From Trinickia terrae (GTDB lineage: Bacteria; Pseudomonadota; Gammaproteobacteria; Burkholderiales; Burkholderiaceae), in contig NZ_SWJE01000025.1 in the NCBI RefSeq assembly GCF_005144415.1, forward strand, positions 1 through 64,000: DNA of 64,000 nt, read 5' to 3'. The notes beneath the pieces were generated by a model, which saw only the letters and a program-made list of their open reading frames with translations, did no database searches and was not told where the DNA came from. The position numbers and the translations under genes were made by a program. Below are positions 36,995 through 45,857 of this stretch, one piece after another (positions within the stretch are counted from its first letter, which is position 1; the number at the start of each line of letters is the position of its first letter).

Positions 36995-37097
36995 CGACAC
37001 TCAGGCAGCGCAGCCCGCCGCGCGGCGTCAATCGACTCCAGGCCGCAACGCGGGCTGCGCCACGACCGCATTCGCTCTACCCATAGGAAAACTAAAA

Positions 37098-38756
37098 ATG
37101 TCCACACCTGCCAACGTCTCGCCGACGACGCGCAGCGCCGTGCTCGATGACGCCCACATCGGCGACATCCGCGGCGCCTTCGGCACGATCGCGCACCACG
37201 ACACCGCGCCGCGCACCAACTGGTGGGCCCGCCTGCGCACGCTGCTCGCGATTCTCGGCCCGGGCCTGATCGTGATGGTCGGCGACAACGACGCCGGCGC
37301 GTTCGGCACCTACACGCAGGCCGGCCAGAACTACGGCACCACGCTGCTCTGGACCCTCGCGCTGCTGATCCCCGTGCTCTACGTGAACCAGGAGATGGTG
37401 CTGCGGCTTGGCGCGGTGACGGGCGTCGGTCACGCGCGCCTGATCTTCGAGCGCTTCGGCAAGTTCTGGGGCGCCTTCAGCGTCATCGACCTGTTCCTGC
37501 TCAACGCGCTCACGATTGTCACCGAGTTCATCGGCATCACCTTCGCGCTCGACTATCTGGGCGTGTCGAAGATCCTCGGCGTGTGCATCGCCGCCGTGCT
37601 GACCATGGCCGCGGTGAGCACCGGCAACTTCCGGCGCTTCGAACGCTTCGCGATCGTGCTGTGCCTGCTGAGCCTGCTGCTCGTGCCGGTCCTCGTGTCG
37701 ATCCATCCGCCCGTCGGCGTCATCACGCGCGACTTCTTCATCCCGAGCTGGCCGGCGCACTCCAAGCTCTCCGACGTCATGCTGCTCGTGATCGGCATCG
37801 TCGGCACGACGGTGGCGCCGTGGCAGTTGTTCTTCCAGCAAAGCTACGTGATCGACAAGCGCATCACCCCGCGCTTCATGAAGTACGAAAAGGCCGACCT
37901 GTGGATCGGCATCGGCTTCGTGATCGTCGGCGCCGTCGCGATGATGGCCTTCTGCGCCGCGCTCTTCGCGGGACGCCCCGAGTTCGGCAACTTCACCGAC
38001 GCGGGCGGCGTGATCGCCGGGCTGCACAAGTACGTCGGCCCGACCTCGGCGACGATCTTCGCCGTCGCGCTGCTCGACGCCTCGGTGATCGGCGCGGCCG
38101 CCGTGTCGCTCGCAACGGCCTATGCGATCGGCGACGTCTTCAAGATCCGCCACTCGCTGCATCGCAGCGTGCTGGACGCAAAGGGCTTCTACCTCGTCTA
38201 CTTCGGCATCATCGCGCTCGCCGCCGCGCTCGTGCTGATGCCGGGCAGCCCGCTCGGCCTCCTGACCGAAGCCGTGCAGACGCTCGCCGGCGTGCTGCTG
38301 CCGAGCGCAACGGTGTTCCTGCTGCTCCTGTGCAACGACAAAGCCGTGCTCGGTCCGTGGGTGAACGGCAAGAAGCTGAACCTGTTCACGGGCGCCGTGA
38401 TCTGGACGCTGGTCGTGCTGTCGATCATCCTGACCGCCGCCACCGTGTATCCGGACATCAGCGGCAAGGCGATCATGGAGATCCTCATCGGCGGGACGGT
38501 GCTCGCGATCGTCGGCTACGCGGCCACCGAAATCGTGCGCAAGACGCGCGGCGCGGCAGCCGCGAATGAAACGCCCGCATTGAACAAGGACGCGCTGAAG
38601 AAGGTCCGCGACACCTGGCGCATGCCGCCGCTCCACGAGCTGCCGAAGCCGAATCTCACGCTCGCGAAGCGGGTCTGGATGGGTGTGTTGCGCGCCTATC
38701 TGGTGATCGCCGTCGGGCTCGTGATCGTCAAGGTCGTGCAGATGGCCTGGCATTGA
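37098..38756 (+). CDS. NRAMP-family divalent-metal transporter with altered metal-site motifs
   Basis: A 552-residue inner-membrane protein with 11-12 helices. Aligning by eye to NRAMP, the TM1 stretch GPGLIVMVGDNDAGAFGTYT has Asp65-Ala-Gly-Ala where MntH-type transporters have Asp-Pro-Gly-Asn. TM6 reads TTVAPWQLFFQQ, giving Ala240-Pro-Trp where the classical motif is Met-Pro-His. Loss of the soft-metal methionine is the hallmark of NRAMP-related magnesium transporters, so Mg2+ or another hard cation is at least as likely as Mn2+. It also has a 45-residue N-terminal extension and a long C-terminal tail. A weak AGGAAA ribosome site precedes it. It is commonly annotated MntH-like; I withhold the symbol. 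Confidence 0.85.
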   Translation: MSTPANVSPTTRSAVLDDAHIGDIRGAFGTIAHHDTAPRTNWWARLRTLLAILGPGLIVMVGDNDAGAFGTYTQAGQNYGTTLLWTLALLIPVLYVNQEMVLRLGAVTGVGHARLIFERFGKFWGAFSVIDLFLLNALTIVTEFIGITFALDYLGVSKILGVCIAAVLTMAAVSTGNFRRFERFAIVLCLLSLLLVPVLVSIHPPVGVITRDFFIPSWPAHSKLSDVMLLVIGIVGTTVAPWQLFFQQSYVIDKRITPRFMKYEKADLWIGIGFVIVGAVAMMAFCAALFAGRPEFGNFTDAGGVIAGLHKYVGPTSATIFAVALLDASVIGAAAVSLATAYAIGDVFKIRHSLHRSVLDAKGFYLVYFGIIALAAALVLMPGSPLGLLTEAVQTLAGVLLPSATVFLLLLCNDKAVLGPWVNGKKLNLFTGAVIWTLVVLSIILTAATVYPDISGKAIMEILIGGTVLAIVGYAATEIVRKTRGAAAANETPALNKDALKKVRDTWRMPPLHELPKPNLTLAKRVWMGVLRAYLVIAVGLVIVKVVQMAWH

Positions 38757-38783
38757 AATAACGCCATCTGCGTACTTCCGCTG

Positions 38784-39809
38784 TCACACGGCAGCGGCTT
38801 CCTGCGCGGCGTCGTACTGCCCCACGCTTGCCGCGCCGTTCAGCCGCGCGCGCTTCATCAGCGCGCTCTGCGCCGCGCCGATATTCGCCGCCTGTCCCTT
38901 CCAGGCCGCGAGCGGCGGCTCCTGCAACGCGCGTCCGTAAGAAAAACTCAGCGGCCAGGGACGCCGGCCGGTCCGGTTGATCGCGTCGAGATTCGCCGTG
39001 GCCTCCTCGGGCGTCTGTCCGCCCGACAAGAAGAAGATGCCCGCCACCGCAGCCGGTACGGTGCGCCCGAGCACGGCGACTGTCCGCGCGGCGATCTCGC
39101 CGCTCTGCACCTGCCGCGCGTGCTCCTTGCCCGCGACCACCATGCTCGGCTTGAGCAGCATGTGCTCGAGCGTCACCGCATGATGATGGAGCGCCGCGAA
39201 CACCTCGTGCAGCACGGCCTCGGTCACTTGCGCGCAACGCTCGATCGAGTGATCGCCGTCCATCAGCACCTCCGGCTCGACGATCGGCACGACGCCGGCT
39301 TCCTGGCAAATCGCCGCATAGCGCGCGAGCGACGCGGCATTGGTTTCGATCGCAAGGCGGCTCGGCAGCATATCCGACACGTTGTACACCGCACGCCACT
39401 TCGCAAAACGCGCGCCTTGCTTCTTGTAGCCGTCGAGGCGCTTCGCCAAACCGTCGAGCCCCTCGGTGACTTCATCGCCGGGCGCAAGGGCGAGCGCGAT
39501 CTTGCCCGCATCCACCTTGATCCCCGGCACCACGCCCTGACGCGCCGCCAGCGCCGGCAGCGGCGTCCCGTCGCCGGCGCTTTGGCCGAGCGTCTCTTCG
39601 TAGAGGATGACGCCGCTCACGAACTCGCCGAGGCCGGCGGTCGACAGCAGCAGGCTGCGCCACGCGCGGCGGTTCTCCTCGGTCGATTCGACGCCGATCG
39701 TCTTGAAACGCTTCGCGATGGTGGGACCGCTTTCGTCAGCGGCGAGCAAGCCCTTGCCGGGTTGGACGAGCGCGTCGATCGTGCTCTGGAGTTCGTCCCG
39801 AGTGCTCAT
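38784..39809 (-). CDS. Class I fructose-bisphosphate aldolase
   Basis: A 341-residue Schiff-base aldolase cleaving fructose-1,6-bisphosphate. The family start LVQPGKGLLAADES, the GIKVDAGK block and the catalytic Lys220 in EHMLLKPSMV are present, as is the C-terminal FLSGGQTPEEAT. GGAGG precedes ATG 39809. It converges with the transporter gene with only 27 bp between stops and no visible terminator. Burkholderia usually also has a class II aldolase, so this copy may serve gluconeogenesis or a particular carbon source. Confidence 0.93.
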   Translation of the reverse strand: MSTRDELQSTIDALVQPGKGLLAADESGPTIAKRFKTIGVESTEENRRAWRSLLLSTAGLGEFVSGVILYEETLGQSAGDGTPLPALAARQGVVPGIKVDAGKIALALAPGDEVTEGLDGLAKRLDGYKKQGARFAKWRAVYNVSDMLPSRLAIETNAASLARYAAICQEAGVVPIVEPEVLMDGDHSIERCAQVTEAVLHEVFAALHHHAVTLEHMLLKPSMVVAGKEHARQVQSGEIAARTVAVLGRTVPAAVAGIFFLSGGQTPEEATANLDAINRTGRRPWPLSFSYGRALQEPPLAAWKGQAANIGAAQSALMKRARLNGAASVGQYDAAQEAAAV

Positions 39810-39980
39810 GGTGTGGTCCTCCGTGGGAGTGGCCGGCGCGAAGCCTCGCTCGCGCGCAGGCAAACTTTTAGTCTGCGCGGCAAAGGCAGGATGCGCCAGC
39901 GCGCGATCGCGCCGAATGCGGTCGAGGCCTCGCAGTCCGATCAGCGAAGAGCAAGCCGGATGCCCGGCAGGCCTGGCCCG

Positions 39981-42900
39981 CTACGAAACCGCTTCGGTAT
40001 TGCGGCGATAGCGCACGACGATCTGCGCCATCACGTCCCAGAACGCCATCACCTGCTCTTGAATCGCCGGCATGCCGTACGCCTCGACATCGCGGCGCAT
40101 CGCGTCGCAGCAGGCGATGGCATCCCGCTCGTTCAGGACCAGCAGCGCCCCTTTCAGGCGATGCAGGCGGCTCAGGAACGCCGCAGCGTCCACGTTCGCC
40201 ACTGCGTCGCGCAACGCGGCCTCGTCGTCGGGCCAAGTGGCGAGGAACACGCCTTGCATCTGCGCATTGGCCGGCGCGGCCGGCTGTGGCGCGAGCAACG
40301 CCGCGGCGCGCGGCGGCGATTGGCCAAGCACGCGTTCGAGCGCGGCGCGCAAGCGATCGATCATCACGGGCTTGTGCAGCACGTCGGCGAAACCGTCGGA
40401 CTTGGCCCCGCGATCGTCGCCCGATCCGGCCGTATTGAGGATCACCGGCCAGTCGATCCCCTTCGCGCGCAATGCCGCGATCAGCTCGCGGCCATCCATG
40501 TACGGCATGCCGAGATCGGTCACGACCACGTCGTAGGACGCCGCGAGACAGCACTCGAGCGCGGCCTTGCCGTCGGTCACGCTGTCGACGTGGCCGTAGC
40601 CGAGCGCCGCCAGCTGATGCTCGAGCAGCGTGCGATTGAGCGGGTCGTCCTCGGCGACGAGAATCCGCGCTTCGCGATGCTCCGCCGCCGCAGGCGCGGG
40701 CGCGGCGATCGGGGCCCCGTCGAGCGCGTCGTCGGGCTTGCCGCAGGCGGAGAGCGCGAGCCGCAGCATCGGTGCGGACAGCGACGTGACGCGAATCGCG
40801 TCGTCGCGGCGCTCCGGATACAGCGGGCCGCCCGCCGACAGCACCACCGTGTCGACATAGAGCGGATGAATCTCCTGCCACGCATCGGGAATGAGGTCGT
40901 CGCGGCAGCCGAAGACGACGATCGACTGATCGTATTCCGGCTCGAGCGCGGTATCCTGCCGGGCCTCCACGATCCGCACGCCGGGAAACCAGTGCTTGAT
41001 GCGCGCAGCGAGCGTGTCCTGCCAGGCAGGCCGCTCGCACGCGATGACGACGGTATCGAACGCGACTTCCGTCAGCGCGCGGGGCACCTCTTCGTCGTTG
41101 CGCTCGCGCACGAGCGGCAAATCCACGGTGAACACCGCCCCCTCGCCGTCGATGCTCTCGACGAAGATCCGGCCGCCCATCAGGTCGGTGAGCCGCCTGC
41201 ACAGCGACAGCCCGAGCCCGGTGCCGCCGTAGCGGCTCGCGATCGAGCGGTCTGCCTGCGCGAACGGCTCGAAGATGCGCTCCTGCTGCGCTGCGGGAAT
41301 GCCGATGCCGGAATCCGCGACCGACAATCTCACCCATGCCCGATTGCCCGTCGCCTCGCGCAGCTCGGCGCGCAGCGCGATGGTCCCCGTCTCGGTGAAC
41401 TTTCGCGCATTGCCGAGCAGGTTCATCAGAATCTGGGCGATGCGATGTCCGTCGCCGCTCCAGGTGCCCGCGAGACGCGGATCGATCAAGCACAGGAAGT
41501 GCAGCCCCTTGCCGGTGATGACGGGCGCAAACGTCTGGGCGCAGCGCTCGAGCACGTCCTCAAGACGAAACGGCTCGAAGTGCAGTTGCAACTCCTGCGC
41601 TTCCACTTTCGACAGATCAAGCACGTCGTTGACGAGCGCGAGCAGGGCGTCGAACGCGCGGCGTACGGCCGTCACGCGCTCTTTCTGCATCGGCGTCAGG
41701 TCGGCCATCGCGAGCAGCTCGAGATTGCCGAGCGCGCCGTGCAGCGGCGTGCGGATCTCGTGGCTCATCGTCGCGACGAAGACCGACTTGGCCTCGTTGG
41801 CCTCGTCGGCGGCGCGCCGCGCCTGCTGCAAGAGGCGCTGCGTCGCCTTCTGGCGGCTGATGTCGGTCAAGCCGAACAGCACCACTTCGCGCTGCTGGTA
41901 GCGTGCGCGCGAAAACGCAGCCGAGATCTCGCGCCGCTTGCCGTCCGCGCTCGCCACCGACGCCTCGGCAACCCGCACGCCCTGCGCCGTCTCGGCGGCC
42001 TCGGCCACGTCGTCGTATGGCGACGAGCCGGTCTTGCGCTTGCGCGAGCGGCCGCCGAGCAGCCGCTGGTAGAAGCCGCCTTCGTCGGGCGAGGCGGCGA
42101 GCAGCGACTCGGCGATCTCGTTCTGCATGACGATGCCGCCAGTGTGCGGATCGAACACGGTCAGCCCGACCGGCGCCGTGTTCAGCACCGTGCGGCTGAA
42201 CGCCTCGCTTTCGTACACCTGCCGCGCACGCGAACGCAGCGGCGCGAGTACGGCGCGGTCGAGCATCACGATGAAGGCCCAGAGGATGGCCAGCACGACC
42301 ACCATCAGCGTGGCCATCAGGAGCAGCTGGTCGTGCAGGTCGGCGAGAATCTTGCGCCAGTCGAACGCGTAGACGGCGATCCAGTCCGGCCCTGGAACGC
42401 GCTGGATCACGAAGAAGCTCAAGCCCTTGCGCACGATCTGCACGCGCGCGTCGGCGCTCTCGAACAGCTTGGTCGCCGACAGCACCGCACGCGTCCATTG
42501 CGCTTCGCGCGGATTCGCATCGCTCAAGCCGAACAGGTGCTTCCGGTCGCGCGAGACAACGAAGAAGTCCGGATCGTGGCCGCTCGACTGGAATAGCTGG
42601 CCAAACTGCGTGAACGGAATCGTGACGACCATCACCGCGACTCGCCGGTCGCCGCGGTAGATCGGCACGGCGTAGTGCGTGACGAGCGCGCCGTACATCG
42701 GGGAATCGTAGAGCGCGACCCAGAAGATGCGCTGCTCGCGCAACTGGCGGTCCGTGTACTTGGCGAGCTCCGCTTCGACTTGCGCCGTATAGCGGGCCAC
42801 GAGCGGCTCGGCGCCACCCGTGCGCGCCGTGGCGAGCACCCGGTCGGGCAGCGGCGGCCAGGTTGCGAGGAAACGGTGATCCTCGGTGAACATGAAGCCG

Positions 42901-43424
42901 CCCAGGTAATAGCCGGCGTCGCGCAACCGCAGGACCGGCGACGGCGAGATCTCGCGGATGAGCCGCAGCAGGACCGCGAGCCTGGCTTCGTCATCGGGCT
43001 GCGTGAGCGTCGAGAGCACCGAGAACGGCGAGACCGTCACGTCCGGCCCCGTCGTGACCGCGCCGTGGTCCTTCTCGAGCTCGAAGCGGTAGCGGCTCGC
43101 GGGAACGTCGTCGTGGTCGTGCAGGTTCCATAGCAGCTCGTACGCCTCGACCGTCTGCTTCAGGCGCGCCTGATAACGGTCCACCGATGCCTGGACCAGG
43201 TCCCGCTGGTAGAGAAAGACATGCTGCCGCTCGACGAAGTACTGCTCGAAGAGGTGCTCGACTCCGGTCAGCCCCGCCCCCAGGATCGACAGCGTGACGA
43301 CGACTCCGCCGCCGTACAGGAGCGCGCGATAGTAGCGGCCCGGCAAATCAGGACTGCTTCCCGCCGCGCGCTGCATTCGCTCGCGCAATCTTGCAAGAGG
43401 TTGCCGCCACAGTCCGCTGACCAT
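39981..43424 (-). CDS. RcsC-like hybrid sensor histidine kinase with receiver and Hpt domains
   Basis: An 1147-residue membrane kinase. TM1 is near residues 35-57, followed by a periplasmic sensor of about 310 residues and TM2 near 370-392. A PAS domain follows, then the HisKA domain with autophosphorylated His555 (SHEIRTP) and the HATPase with DSGIGIP and GGTGLGLSLC. A degenerate receiver-like stretch comes next, then a true receiver with Asp970 (VVTDLGMPYMDG) and a C-terminal Hpt domain with His1088 (LHRLKGA). A full phosphorelay is therefore in one chain. It is encoded 21 bp downstream of an RcsB-type regulator gene on the same strand, its probable partner. The sensed signal is unknown. 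Confidence 0.93.
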   Translation of the reverse strand: MVSGLWRQPLARLRERMQRAAGSSPDLPGRYYRALLYGGGVVVTLSILGAGLTGVEHLFEQYFVERQHVFLYQRDLVQASVDRYQARLKQTVEAYELLWNLHDHDDVPASRYRFELEKDHGAVTTGPDVTVSPFSVLSTLTQPDDEARLAVLLRLIREISPSPVLRLRDAGYYLGGFMFTEDHRFLATWPPLPDRVLATARTGGAEPLVARYTAQVEAELAKYTDRQLREQRIFWVALYDSPMYGALVTHYAVPIYRGDRRVAVMVVTIPFTQFGQLFQSSGHDPDFFVVSRDRKHLFGLSDANPREAQWTRAVLSATKLFESADARVQIVRKGLSFFVIQRVPGPDWIAVYAFDWRKILADLHDQLLLMATLMVVVLAILWAFIVMLDRAVLAPLRSRARQVYESEAFSRTVLNTAPVGLTVFDPHTGGIVMQNEIAESLLAASPDEGGFYQRLLGGRSRKRKTGSSPYDDVAEAAETAQGVRVAEASVASADGKRREISAAFSRARYQQREVVLFGLTDISRQKATQRLLQQARRAADEANEAKSVFVATMSHEIRTPLHGALGNLELLAMADLTPMQKERVTAVRRAFDALLALVNDVLDLSKVEAQELQLHFEPFRLEDVLERCAQTFAPVITGKGLHFLCLIDPRLAGTWSGDGHRIAQILMNLLGNARKFTETGTIALRAELREATGNRAWVRLSVADSGIGIPAAQQERIFEPFAQADRSIASRYGGTGLGLSLCRRLTDLMGGRIFVESIDGEGAVFTVDLPLVRERNDEEVPRALTEVAFDTVVIACERPAWQDTLAARIKHWFPGVRIVEARQDTALEPEYDQSIVVFGCRDDLIPDAWQEIHPLYVDTVVLSAGGPLYPERRDDAIRVTSLSAPMLRLALSACGKPDDALDGAPIAAPAPAAAEHREARILVAEDDPLNRTLLEHQLAALGYGHVDSVTDGKAALECCLAASYDVVVTDLGMPYMDGRELIAALRAKGIDWPVILNTAGSGDDRGAKSDGFADVLHKPVMIDRLRAALERVLGQSPPRAAALLAPQPAAPANAQMQGVFLATWPDDEAALRDAVANVDAAAFLSRLHRLKGALLVLNERDAIACCDAMRRDVEAYGMPAIQEQVMAFWDVMAQIVVRYRRNTEAVS

Positions 43425-43445
43425 CCGCCTATCTCATAGGGCCGT

Positions 43446-44165
43446 TCAATAGAGTTGCTTGAACGCGTTGACGAGTTCGATGTCGTTGCTCGCGCCGAGC
43501 TTGATCATCGCCTTGCTTTTTTGCGTGCTGATCGTTTTCAGGCTGCGGTTCGTATGCTTGGCGATGTCGGTGACCGACATGTTCGACGCAAACATGCGCA
43601 CCACTTCCATTTCCCGCGCGGTGAGCTGCGCCGAGGCCTGCGCGCGCGAGGTGTCCTCGCTGTCGAGCATGCGCTGGACCACCATCTTCGAGGTATGCGA
43701 ATCGATATAGCGCTCGCCCCGCATCACGCGTTCGATCACTTCCGGCAGCGCATGGAAATCGCGGCTCGACTTGCTGACGAAGCCCGCCACGCGCAGGCTC
43801 ATGATGCGCCGCACGACAGCGAGGCTGTCGTTCACGGTGAGCACTACGATCTTCAAGCCGGGATACAGCCCGCGGACGCGCTCGAGCAACTGCATGCCGT
43901 CCGGCTCGATGTCGCCGGCAAACGAATAGTCGCAAATCAGGATATCGCACGGCTTCGTCTGCAACGTCTCGAGCAATTCGGAAATGGACGCCGCAGCCGC
44001 GACGAGCCGAATGTCCGGGCGTCCCTCCAACACCTTGCCGATGCCCATGGCGACGACCGGATGATCGTCCGCGACGACGACATTCGTCTTGCGCAACGAA
44101 TCCTTGGCGGTCGCATCGTCGGACGCGAAGCGCCCGGGTTCTTGTCTTGATATGCTGTCTATCAT
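43446..44165 (-). CDS. RcsB/NarL-type response regulator paired with the hybrid kinase
   Basis: A 239-residue response regulator. The receiver has NVVVADDHPV and phosphoacceptor Asp79 (LICDYSFAG). The C-terminal LuxR-type HTH has LTAREMEVVRMFASNMSVTDI and NRSLKTISTQKSKAM, RcsB-like. ATG 44165 is used; the longer frame would need a TTG start. The kinase gene follows 21 bp downstream on the same strand, so they form an operon. It is a paralogue of the regulator encoded at 25226. A hydrophilic N-terminal tail of about 28 residues precedes the receiver. Confidence 0.92.
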   Translation of the reverse strand: MIDSISRQEPGRFASDDATAKDSLRKTNVVVADDHPVVAMGIGKVLEGRPDIRLVAAAASISELLETLQTKPCDILICDYSFAGDIEPDGMQLLERVRGLYPGLKIVVLTVNDSLAVVRRIMSLRVAGFVSKSSRDFHALPEVIERVMRGERYIDSHTSKMVVQRMLDSEDTSRAQASAQLTAREMEVVRMFASNMSVTDIAKHTNRSLKTISTQKSKAMIKLGASNDIELVNAFKQLY

Positions 44166-44844
44166 CTCATCAACCACTCGCGAATAAATGCCCGGCCAAG
44201 AAACACCCTCGCGCAATATTGAGACAATTCTAGCCCAATACCTTTGGCATGCGGTCGATTATTCCTGCCGTATTTGCTCGGTCGCAAGGCGCTACGATTA
44301 AAACTGTTTGCGCCGCTGCGGATAAAAAATCGCGAACTTGCGCGATTGCGTTGCCGGAAAAACTCCTCCGGCTTTTGGGATAGCCGGGCAACGGAGCAAA
44401 TGGAGCGTCGCGGGCGAATGCGGATCGACTGAATCGGCCCATTACACGCTCCGGCTTCGTTGCCTCTACTGCATGTTGCCTCAACTTGCCCCCCCAGAAG
44501 GCAAGCGCGTCCGCAACGCAATTTCGCTTTGATGTGATGCGGATCGGCTAACTAAAATCGTAATTTACCCGCCTCACCGTTAAATTAAATAGGAATAATC
44601 CTATTTCCAATTGAGACATCAATCCGCAGAATTGGCTCGTCGCCTGGAGAGCGCCTGGAAGCAACCAATGAAGGGGCGTTGGCTGAAGCCGCCACGAGCA
44701 TCCCTTGAAGGAAACGGCAAATATGAGTTTACCGCCACCGAGAGATATCTTTCAAAGGCATTGGCAGCAGGATTTCGCAAACTCCCTTTTGAAACCGATG
44801 CCGTAAAAAAGCGCGACGGGCAATTCTGAAACCTCGGAAATATC
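44166..44844. other. Long intergenic region before doxX
   Basis: About 680 bp with lower GC, particularly 44540-44620. It separates the divergent regulator operon and the DoxX gene. An open frame at 44611-44829 would need a TTG start and lacks the local codon bias, so I do not call it. GCAACGCAATTT at 44512-44523 is similar to part of the 10469 repeat. Promoters for both directions must lie here. Confidence 0.4.
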
Positions 44845-45285
44845 ATGAATCCAAAAGATATTCATTTGTTTTTGATACGGATTTATATCGGTATCGACTT
44901 CTCTCACCATTTCGCCGAGAAATTCGGCCTGCTCGGGCCCCAGGCCTTCGACAACGTCGTTGCGTACTTTCACAGCGTCGGCTTCCCTACCGTCTTCGTG
45001 ATCATCGCCGGCCTGTGCGAATTCGCCGCGTTCATCGGCTTCACGTTCGGGCTGTTCACGCGCGTGGCGGCCGTCGGCGCCGCACTCTACCTCGTCGTCT
45101 CGCTGTTCTCTGGTCATCACGAGCAGTTCGGCTTCACCTGGGCCAATCCGGGCGGCGGATGGGAGTACCCCGCGCTGTGGGCGTTCGTCTGCTTGTCGTA
45201 CGTGCTGACGGGCGGCGGCCGCTGGTCGGTCGACGCCTGGCTGCGCAAGCGGCTGCCGGGGCACGCGCGATTGCTCAGCGTGTGA
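44845..45285 (+). CDS. DoxX-family membrane protein
   Basis: A 146-residue inner-membrane protein with four predicted helices: LFLIRIYIGIDF, VFVIIAGLCEFAAFIGFTFGLF, VAAVGAALYLVVSLF and ALWAFVCLSYVL. The DoxX hallmarks are the first-helix Arg followed by HHFAEKFG, and the GHHEQFGF loop. Bacterial DoxX proteins are linked to redox and thiol stress, without a firm biochemical activity. The ATG follows a weak site (CTCGGAAAT). The OB-fold protein gene follows 92 bp downstream in the same direction and may be co-transcribed. Confidence 0.85.
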   Translation: MNPKDIHLFLIRIYIGIDFSHHFAEKFGLLGPQAFDNVVAYFHSVGFPTVFVIIAGLCEFAAFIGFTFGLFTRVAAVGAALYLVVSLFSGHHEQFGFTWANPGGGWEYPALWAFVCLSYVLTGGGRWSVDAWLRKRLPGHARLLSV

Positions 45286-45377
45286 CCCCGGTCAAGCCCG
45301 CGTCGCGCCCTGCTGGTCAACGTAGTGCCGGTGCGCCTCGCGCGCCGTCTTCAACCCTGTCACCAAGGAGATTCACG

Positions 45378-45731
45378 ATGAAACGCGTTCTTACTGCAGC
45401 CGCACTTTGCTTCGTCTGCGCGGCAGCCAGCGCTCAATATGCAGGCCCGAATGCCGCAACGGCCGTCACGAGCGTCAAGGCGCTGCACGAGCATGCCCGC
45501 GACGATCAGTACGTCACGCTGCAAGGCCGCATCGTGTCGAAAATCGGTGGCGACGATTATCTGTTCGCCGACGACACCGGCCAGGTCAAGGTCGAAATCG
45601 AGCCGCACCTGTTTCCCGCCGGCCGTCCCATCGACGACAAGACGCGCGTGCGCATCACCGGCAAATTCGACAAGGAATGGGTGAGCAAGCACTCGGAGAT
45701 CGAGGTCGATCAACTGACGGTTCTGGACTGA
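45378..45731 (+). CDS. YgiW/YdeI-type periplasmic OB-fold stress protein
   Basis: A 117-residue exported protein with a signal peptide of about 20 residues (cleavage near ASAQ). The mature part is a single bacterial OB-fold domain: VKALHEHARDDQYVTLQGRI, then DDYLFADDTGQVKVEI and DDKTRVRITGKFDKEW. Family members (YgiW, YdeI, VisP) contribute to resistance against oxidants and cationic peptides. AAGGAG (45365-45370) precedes the ATG. A clear hairpin follows the gene. Confidence 0.9.
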   Translation: MKRVLTAAALCFVCAAASAQYAGPNAATAVTSVKALHEHARDDQYVTLQGRIVSKIGGDDYLFADDTGQVKVEIEPHLFPAGRPIDDKTRVRITGKFDKEWVSKHSEIEVDQLTVLD

Positions 45732-45780
45732 TGCCGCGCGAAGCGGCGGCATAGAACGCCGCCGGACGCCCCGAAACGCA

Positions 45781-45825
45781 CATGGCCTCACGCGCGACTT
45801 CGCGTGAGGCCATGTCGTTTTTGCA
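45781..45825 (+). terminator. Hairpin terminator after the OB-fold gene
   Basis: Fourteen-base perfect arms CATGGCCTCACGCG (45781-45794) and 45801-45814 with loop CGACTT, followed by TCGTTTTTGC. It lies between the convergent OB-fold and EamA genes. Confidence 0.85.
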
Positions 45826-45857
45826 GCGCGGGCGCCGCCGCGGCGCTTCCAGCGCGT

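Larger units (their letters stand above)
36281..37097 (+). promoter_or_regulatory. Long structured leader of the NRAMP transporter gene, candidate Mg2+/metal-responsive element
   Basis: Leader of about 815 nt if the promoter at 36245 is used. It contains short stems (TGCCTGACAGGCA at about 36342-36354; GAGCC/GGCTC near 36520-36533), a 23-codon ORF at 36659 and a 49-codon ORF at 36845. By hand count, 36661-36780 has 52 C against 25 G, the C-rich/G-poor bias typical of Rho loading sites. I do not recognise a yybP-ykoY, M-box or other known riboswitch core. The arrangement recalls enterobacterial mgtA, mgtC and corA leaders, where translation of a short ORF decides Rho-dependent termination. This is inference from layout. 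Confidence 0.5.

Noticed and set aside
36245-37097. yybP-ykoY manganese riboswitch or M-box before the NRAMP gene
   Set aside because: I looked for the conserved core sequences of both and did not find them; the leader is better described by its ORFs and C-rich segment.
44611-44829. 72-codon open frame upstream of doxX
   Set aside because: It needs a TTG start, has no ribosome site and its codons lack the strong G/C third-position bias of real genes here.
44845-45731. Phosphate- or redox-sensing operon shared with the two-component genes
   Set aside because: The DoxX and OB-fold genes are divergent from, and 680 bp away from, the regulator operon; nothing links them in sequence.
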